This document shows positions 59,054 to 64,000 of a DNA stretch of 64,000 nt, in pieces. The translations under genes were made by a program, and so were the position numbers. The DNA is from DATDFB01 sp035276475. Lineage in GTDB: Bacteria > Acidobacteriota > Thermoanaerobaculia > Gp7-AA8. Within the stretch, counting starts at the first letter, position 1, and the number at the start of each line of letters is the position of its first letter. The stretch covers positions 7,449 to 71,448 of the forward strand of contig DATELQ010000142.1 in the NCBI GenBank assembly GCA_035276475.1, written 5' to 3'. A model generated the notes under the pieces. It saw only the letters and a list, made by a program, of their open reading frames with translations. It was not told where the DNA came from and ran no database searches.

Positions 59054-59811
59054 TGCTCGAAATTCAGAACTTAAAGGCCGGTATCGACGGCAAAGAGATC
59101 CTCAAAGGACTGAACCTCTCCATCGGCGAGGGTGAAGTCCACGCCATCATGGGCCCGAACGGCTCCGGCAAGTCGACGCTGGCGAACGTGCTGGCGGGGC
59201 GGCCGCGGTACGAGGTGACGTCCGGCAGCGTCACGTACGAGGGGAAAGACCTACTCGCGCTGCCGACCGAGGAGCGGGCGCGCGAGGGAGTGTTCCTGGC
59301 GATGCAGTACCCGGTCGAGATCCCCGGCGTGAACAACATCTACTTCCTCAAGGCCGCGTACAACGCCATGCGCAAGTACCGCGGAGAGGAGGAGCTCGAC
59401 GCCGTCGAGTTCCTGCAACTCGTGCGGAAGAAGATGAAGCTCGTCGACCTCGACGAGTCGTTCTTGAACCGCGGCGTGAATGAAGGGTTCTCCGGCGGCG
59501 AGAAGAAGCGGAACGAGATCTTCCAGATGGCCGTGCTCGATCCGAAGCTGGCCATCCTCGACGAGACCGACTCCGGCCTCGACATCGACGCGCTGCGCAT
59601 CGTGGCCGAGGGCGTGAATGCGCTGCGGAGCGAGAAGCACTCCGTGCTCGTGATCACGCACTACCAGCGCCTCCTGCGCTACCTCGTCCCCGACGTCGTG
59701 CACGTGCTCGCGAACGGGCAGATCGTGAAGTCGGGCGGCAAAGAGCTGGCCGAGGAGCTCGAGGCGAAGGGCTACGAGTGGATCGAGGCGGAGATGGCGG
59801 CCGCGCAATGA
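59053..59811 (+). CDS. sufC: Fe-S cluster assembly ATPase SufC
   Basis: 252 residues with ABC ATPase motifs: Walker A MGPNGSGKSTLANVLAG, signature GFSGGEKKRNEIFQMA, Walker B LAILDETDSGLDIDALR and the H-loop VITHYQRLL. It powers the SufB-SufD scaffold. I use ATG 59053; the TTG at 59050 adds one residue. It overlaps sufD by 4 bp. Confidence 0.98.
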
Positions 59812-60980
59812 TTGCCACGGCCCACGACATTCGCGAGCAGGCCGCGCAGCGCTTCGCACAGCTCGGCTGGCCGACGTCGCGCCAGGAGGAGTGGAAGTAC
59901 ACGAACGTCGCGCCGATCGCGCGGGTGAATTGGAAAACCGGCGATCCCAACGCGCCGGTGCCCAACGACTTCCGTTTCTTCGAGCGCGCCGTGGCGGAGC
60001 ACGTGTTCGTGAACGGTAGGGGCGCACAGCGTGCGCCCGTCGAAAACGACCGTTACGCCCGCTACGCCGACTACATGCGCCACCCCTTCACCGCGCTCAA
60101 CACCGCCAACGCCCAGGACGGCGCGCACATCGAGATCCCCGACGGCACGATCGTCGACGGCTTCATTCATCTCCTCTTCGTCGGCGACGGCGACGAGGTC
60201 TGGTCGCATCCGCGCAACCTCATCGTCATCGGCAAGAACGCCCAGGTCACCATCGTCGAGACCTACGTCGGCCGCGGCAAGTACTTCACCAACGCCGTCA
60301 CGGAGCTCGTCGCCAAAGAAGGCGCCGTCGTCGAGCACATCAAAGTCGAGTGCGAGTCGCTCGACGCCTTCCACGTCGGCACGCTGCAGATCCATGAGGA
60401 GCGCGCCGCATCCGTGACGTCGCGCTGCATCGCGCTCGGCGGCGCGCTGGTGCGGAACGAGATCAACGTCGCCCTCGCGGGCGAGGGAGCGAGCATCGCC
60501 CTCGACGGCCTCTTCACTCTTACCGGCAACCAGCACTGCGACAACCACACCGTCGTCGATCACCTCTACCCGCACTGCGACTCGCTGGAGCTCTACAAAG
60601 GGATCCTCGACCAGAGCGCGCGCGGGATCTTCGACGGGCGGATCATCGTCCGCCCCGACGCGCAGAAGACGAATTCGCGGCAGACGAACCACAACCTGCT
60701 CCTCAGCGAGACCGCCATCGTCGACTCCAAGCCGACCCTGGAGATCCACAACGACGACGTGAAGTGCAACCACGGCTCGACCATCGGCCAGCTCGACGAG
60801 GAGGCGCTCTTCTACCTTCGCTCGCGCGGCATCGGCGAGGCCGAGGCGCGCGGCCTCCTGATCTACGCCTTCGCCAGCGAGATCGTCGACCGCATCAAGG
60901 CCGAGCCGGTGCGCGAGCTGGTGCGGCGGGAGATGTTCCGGCGCATGCCGGAGCGGATGCCGGAGAGGCGGGCGCAATGA
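59808..60980 (+). CDS. sufD: Fe-S cluster assembly protein SufD
   Basis: 390 residues, a SufB paralogue with FAQLGWPTSRQEEWKYTNVAP at the start, CRSM-like core repeats, and the hallmark YPHCDSLELYKGILDQSARG, FDGRIIVRPDAQKTNSRQTN and KCNHGSTIGQLDEEALFYLR near the C-terminus, including the conserved His. It forms the SufBCD scaffold and is needed for iron entry. ATGA overlaps on both ends. Confidence 0.97.
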   Translation: MIATAHDIREQAAQRFAQLGWPTSRQEEWKYTNVAPIARVNWKTGDPNAPVPNDFRFFERAVAEHVFVNGRGAQRAPVENDRYARYADYMRHPFTALNTANAQDGAHIEIPDGTIVDGFIHLLFVGDGDEVWSHPRNLIVIGKNAQVTIVETYVGRGKYFTNAVTELVAKEGAVVEHIKVECESLDAFHVGTLQIHEERAASVTSRCIALGGALVRNEINVALAGEGASIALDGLFTLTGNQHCDNHTVVDHLYPHCDSLELYKGILDQSARGIFDGRIIVRPDAQKTNSRQTNHNLLLSETAIVDSKPTLEIHNDDVKCNHGSTIGQLDEEALFYLRSRGIGEAEARGLLIYAFASEIVDRIKAEPVRELVRREMFRRMPERMPERRAQ

Positions 60981-62221
60981 CGAGTGCCGTTCCCCGTTCC
61001 CTGTCCCCTGTCCCCTACGCCGTGCGGCGTGACTTTCCCATCCTGAAGCGCACCGTGCGCGGCAAGCCGCTCGTCTACCTCGACAACGCCGCCACGACGC
61101 AGAAGCCGCAGGCGGTCATCGACCGCATCGTCCGCTACTACACGGAAGAGAACTCGAACGTCCACCGCGGCGTGCATTTTCTCAGCGAGATCGCCACCGC
61201 GGCGTACGAAGCGGCGCGTACGACGGTGAAGCGCTTCATCAACGCCCGCAGCGAAAAAGAGATCGTCTTCACGCGCGGGACGACCGAGGCCATCAACCTC
61301 GTCACGTCGTCGTGGGGCGGGCGCAACGTCGGCGCCGGCGACTGTGTGCTCATCACCGCCATCGAGCACCACTCGAACATCGTGCCGTGGCAACTCCTCT
61401 GCGAGGCGAAGGGCGCGAAGCTCCTCGTCGCGCCGGTGGCGGACAACGGGGAGCTGATTTTCGACGAGTACCTGAAGCTCCTCGAGCACCACCCGAAGAT
61501 CGTCGCCTTCGGCCACGCCTCCAACGCCCTCGGCACGATCAACCCGGTCAAGGCCATGACGCAGGCCGCACACGACGCCGGCGCGGTCGTGATCATCGAC
61601 GGCGCGCAGGGCGTGCCGCACTCCATCGTCGACGTGCAGGACATCGGCTGCGACTTCTACGCCTTCTCCGGGCACAAGGTCTACGGTCCGACCGGCATCG
61701 GCGCGCTCTACGGTCGCGAGGCGCTGCTCGAAGCGATGCCGCCGTACCAGGGTGGCGGCGACATGATCCTCTCCGTCTCGTTCGAGAAGACGACGTACAA
61801 CGCGCTCCCCTACAAGTTCGAGGCGGGAACGCCGAACATCGAAGGCGTCGTCGGCCTGGCCGCGGCGCTCGACTACGTCGGTGGCGTCGGCATCGAGGCC
61901 ATCGCCGCGCACGAGCAGGAGCTCTTGCACTACGCGACGGAGCGGCTGCAGGAGCTCGACGGCATCCGCCTCATCGGCACCGCCCGCGAGAAGGCGTCGG
62001 TCATCTCCTTCACACTCGAAGGGGTGCACCCGCACGACATCGGCACGATCCTCGATCAGGAAGGGATCGCCATCCGCACTGGACACCACTGCGCACAGCC
62101 GCTCATGATGCGCTTCAACGTTCCGGCGACCGGGCGGGCCTCGTTCGGCATGTACAACACGAAGGAAGAGGCCGACGCGCTCGTGGCCGGCCTGCGCAAG
62201 GTCATCGAGGTCTTTGGCTGA
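60977..62221 (+). CDS. sufS: Cysteine desulfurase SufS
   Basis: 414 residues of group II desulfurases. VYLDNAATTQKPQAVIDRI, the PLP Lys K234 in FSGHKVYGPTG and the catalytic Cys C372 in TGHHCAQP are all present. It removes sulfur from cysteine and passes it to SufU. The N-terminus has an extra VPRSLSPVPYAV segment encoded by a 7-nt tandem repeat (60990-61017) not usual in the family. Start overlaps sufD, stop overlaps sufU. Confidence 0.97.
   Translation: MTSAVPRSLSPVPYAVRRDFPILKRTVRGKPLVYLDNAATTQKPQAVIDRIVRYYTEENSNVHRGVHFLSEIATAAYEAARTTVKRFINARSEKEIVFTRGTTEAINLVTSSWGGRNVGAGDCVLITAIEHHSNIVPWQLLCEAKGAKLLVAPVADNGELIFDEYLKLLEHHPKIVAFGHASNALGTINPVKAMTQAAHDAGAVVIIDGAQGVPHSIVDVQDIGCDFYAFSGHKVYGPTGIGALYGREALLEAMPPYQGGGDMILSVSFEKTTYNALPYKFEAGTPNIEGVVGLAAALDYVGGVGIEAIAAHEQELLHYATERLQELDGIRLIGTAREKASVISFTLEGVHPHDIGTILDQEGIAIRTGHHCAQPLMMRFNVPATGRASFGMYNTKEEADALVAGLRKVIEVFG
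60990..61017 (+). repeat. Heptanucleotide tandem tract at the 5' end of sufS
   Basis: Four diverged 7-nt units: TTCCCCG, TTCCCTG, TCCCCTG, TCCCCTA. They encode most of VPRSLSPVPY and keep the frame; slippage by one unit would shift it. Confidence 0.6.
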
Positions 62222-62673
62222 TGTCCGACAATCTCCGCGAGCTCTACCAGCAGGTCATCCTCGACCACAACCGCAATCCTCGGAATTACAAAGAGCTGCC
62301 GAACGCCACGCGCAAGGTGGAGGGCTACAACCCGCTCTGCGGCGATCACTACACGATCTACGTGGAGCTCGACGGCGACACGATCCGCGACATCGGCTTC
62401 ACCGGCAACGGCTGCGCGATCTCGAAAGCCTCGGCGTCGGTGATGAGCTCGACGGTGAAGGGAAAGAGGAGCGAGGACGCCGAGAAGCTCTTCGACACGT
62501 TCCACAAGCTCGTCACCGGCGAAGGCAGCAGCCTCGACGAGGAGGCATTGGGCCGCCTGGCAGCGTTCTCCGGAGTGTCGGAGTTCCCGGCCCGCGTAAA
62601 ATGCGCGACGCTCGCGTGGCATACGCTGCATACGGCACTACAGACGGATGATGGAGTGGTGACGACGGAATGA
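62221..62673 (+). CDS. sufU: Zinc-dependent sulfur-transfer protein SufU
   Basis: 150 residues with the three Cys and the Asp of SufU: C40 and D42 (NPLCGD), C65 (GNGCAIS) and a C-terminal Cys (RVKCATLAW). An insert between the second and third Cys (KGKRSEDAEKLFDTFHKL) distinguishes SufU from IscU. It accepts sulfur from SufS via a zinc-bound Cys and hands it to SufBCD. ATG overlaps the sufS stop. Confidence 0.96.
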   Translation: MSDNLRELYQQVILDHNRNPRNYKELPNATRKVEGYNPLCGDHYTIYVELDGDTIRDIGFTGNGCAISKASASVMSSTVKGKRSEDAEKLFDTFHKLVTGEGSSLDEEALGRLAAFSGVSEFPARVKCATLAWHTLHTALQTDDGVVTTE

Positions 62674-63224
62674 ACCTACGCGAAGAAATCATCGTCTCCC
62701 GCAACTGCGAGGCGATCATGATCCCCAGCGGCGAGCGCGTGCTGGTGCCCGAAGGCGCCCGCGCCACGATCACGCAGTCCTTGGGCGGGTCGTACACGCT
62801 CATCACCGACCGCGGGCTGATGGTCCGCATCTCCGGCCGCGAAGTCGAAGCCATCGGCAAGACGCCGGAGAACGTCCCGCAGGCCGAGGAAGCGGCGCCG
62901 AAGACGAAGGACGAGCTCGAAACGCTCGTCTGGGACCAGCTCAAGACCTGCTACGACCCCGAGATCCCTGTCAACATCGTCGACTTGGGACTCGTGTATC
63001 TCTGCGAGCTCGAAGACGAAGAGGGGATGACGAAGGTGAAGGTCAAGATGACCCTGACCGCGCCCGGCTGCGGGATGGGTCCCGTCCTCGCGCACGACGT
63101 GAAGACGAAGATCGAGACCCTTCCGGGCGTGAAGACCGCCGACGTCGAGGTCGTGTTCGATCCGGTTTGGGATCGAAGCATGATGTCCGAGGCGGCGAAG
63201 TTGCAGCTTGGGCTTTACTGGTAG
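62670..63224 (+). CDS. sufT: Fe-S cluster assembly protein SufT (MIP18/DUF59 family)
   Basis: 184 residues: a poorly known N-terminal ~80-residue part, then a MIP18/DUF59 domain (WDQLKTCYDPEIPVNIVDLG, LTAPGCGMGP with its conserved Cys, FDPVWDRSMMSEAAK). It matches SufT (TIGR03406), an accessory factor for cluster maturation or transfer. Last gene of the suf operon, coupled to sufU, and overlapping the convergent NTF2-like gene by 10 bp. Confidence 0.95.
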   Translation: MNLREEIIVSRNCEAIMIPSGERVLVPEGARATITQSLGGSYTLITDRGLMVRISGREVEAIGKTPENVPQAEEAAPKTKDELETLVWDQLKTCYDPEIPVNIVDLGLVYLCELEDEEGMTKVKVKMTLTAPGCGMGPVLAHDVKTKIETLPGVKTADVEVVFDPVWDRSMMSEAAKLQLGLYW

Positions 63225-63619
63225 ACGTCCCGCACTTTCGCGGTGTCTTCGTAGGCGCGGAACTGCGACACCTTCCCATCGCGCATCGAGAACGTGTGGA
63301 TGCCGCTCGTCGACGCGGATTTGCCGTTCTTCTTGAAGCGATAGGTGTAGTCGAGGCGGACGAGCACCTGATCGCCCGACGCGGCCCAGAGATTCGGCTC
63401 GAACTTCTCGAAGTCGACTTCGCTCGCCAGCGTGGTGAAGAAGTCGATCACGCCGTCGCGGCCGCTGCGGATGCGATACCACGGCACCTCGGACTGCGCG
63501 ACCGTGTCGGTTCCCCAGCTCACGTCGTCCGTGCACTCGCCGGCGATCGTCTGGATGTCGCCGCGGCTGAAGGCGGCGTACATCTGCTGCAGCTTGCTGA
63601 TGTTGGCTTGTTCGCTCAT
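63215..63619 (-). CDS. SnoaL/NTF2-like protein
   Basis: 134 residues with the NTF2 cone fold pattern: LQQMYAAFSRGDIQTIAGEC, VSWGTDTVAQSEVPWYRI, GRDGVIDFFTTLA and the C-terminal beta strands (IHTFSMRDGKVSQFRAYEDT). SnoaL-like proteins can be isomerases, hydrolases or binding proteins; no function can be assigned. GGAGGGC precedes the ATG. Confidence 0.85.
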   Translation of the reverse strand: MSEQANISKLQQMYAAFSRGDIQTIAGECTDDVSWGTDTVAQSEVPWYRIRSGRDGVIDFFTTLASEVDFEKFEPNLWAASGDQVLVRLDYTYRFKKNGKSASTSGIHTFSMRDGKVSQFRAYEDTAKVRDVYQ

Positions 63620-63667
63620 GGATGCCCTCCGCGTCGAGTTACGGCGCGGAGGGCGGAGCGGATTGGA

Positions 63668-64000
63668 TCAGAGGTGCTGGTTGAAGAACGTCCAAGGCCC
63701 GAGCGAGTAGCCGGCCTTGTGGTGCTGCGCCTGCAGGTAGCCGTCGATCGCGGTCACGACCGAGAGAAGACCCGAGAGGATGCCGCAGGTGATGAAGAGG
63801 CCGACGACCCAGACGATCACGGTCACGATGCCCTTCATCTTCTGCCCGATCAGGAAGTAGCCGAGGCAACCGGCCACGATCAGGTTGAGAACGAGGATGA
63901 GAATCGGGTCCTTGGCGTCGGGCGGCGGGGGGATGACTTCACCACCGCCCATGCCGCCGGAGGGCGGAGGGGGCGGGGGCGGAGGCGTGGCGGAGGGGGG
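63668..64000 (-). CDS. Small polytopic membrane protein, TM2-like (N-terminus cut by window)
   Basis: From the ATG at 63952 the protein has 94 residues, with two or three membrane segments (ILILVLNLIVAGCLGYFLIG, TVIVWVVGLFITCGILSGLL) and a short tail ending GYSLGPWTFFNQHL. The frame stays open upstream to the window end as a Pro/Gly-rich stretch (PPPPPPPPSGGMGGGEVIPP), so the true start is probably outside. The pattern resembles TM2-domain proteins with proline-rich N-termini. Confidence 0.75.
   Translation of the reverse strand, partial: PPSATPPPPPPPPSGGMGGGEVIPPPPDAKDPILILVLNLIVAGCLGYFLIGQKMKGIVTVIVWVVGLFITCGILSGLLSVVTAIDGYLQAQHHKAGYSLGPWTFFNQHL

Overview
The window is about 64 kb of high-GC (roughly 60-65%) chromosomal DNA, almost completely coding, with many 1-8 bp gene overlaps of the ATGA/GTGA type. 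It encodes a diderm bacterium: Kdo transferase, LpxK, an LpxL-type acyltransferase and a heptosyltransferase lie in one operon. The mix of very large secreted proteins with carboxypeptidase-regulatory-like modules, a full suf operon with SufU and SufT, split glycyl-tRNA synthetase, SelB, Ku with a LigD-type phosphoesterase and AmmeMemoRadiSam protein B fits an uncultured or soil Acidobacteriota. That placement is inference from gene content; there is no rRNA or marker phylogeny here. I see no prophage, insertion sequence, CRISPR array or integrase; this is core chromosome with a few possible accessory islets.

Layout. 0-2.7 kb: an ECF sigma factor, zinc anti-sigma and unknown-gene operon (minus strand), then tandem tRNA-Pro and tRNA-Arg and a small membrane protein. 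2.7-4.7 kb: a Nudix hydrolase convergent with a Ku/LigD-phosphoesterase repair pair. 4.8-18.4 kb: a PAS-GAF histidine kinase coupled to a secreted zinc protease and a helical protein, then a 1332-residue secreted multi-module protein, a PrcB-like lipoprotein, a TIGR02757 protein and another large secreted protein. 18.5-22.7 kb: a PDZ-containing membrane histidine kinase with its NtrC-type regulator. 22.7-28.3 kb: M14 peptidase, MEMO-like protein, glycogen synthase, free-methionine-sulfoxide reductase, and a convergent MerR regulator. 28.3-33.2 kb: a glycosyltransferase and the waaA-lpxK-lpxL-waaF lipopolysaccharide operon. 33.2-42.9 kb: asparaginase, semialdehyde dehydrogenase, a secreted protein, DNA polymerase I, a lipoprotein, and SelB with a DUF72 protein. 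43.1-49.5 kb: zinc-ribbon protein, a transsulfuration pair, a two-gene nucleotidyltransferase module, plsY-gpsA, small proteins and a DedA protein. 49.5-57 kb: glyQ-glyS-lipoprotein-ppdK operon. 57-63.2 kb: the Rrf2-sufBCDSUT operon. The last kilobase has an NTF2-like protein and a truncated membrane protein.

Things that stand out: a short palindromic repeat sitting in the same reading frame inside two unrelated genes; a recurrent -10-like hexamer 8-11 nt before start codons without ribosome binding sites (apparent leaderless transcripts); a 113-bp antisense overlap between the repair phosphoesterase and the Nudix gene; a two-gene nucleotidyltransferase module that may be a toxin-antitoxin system; and a shared C-terminal surface module in two secreted proteins. 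I did not find a clear-cut new defence or metabolic system; these are the best leads.
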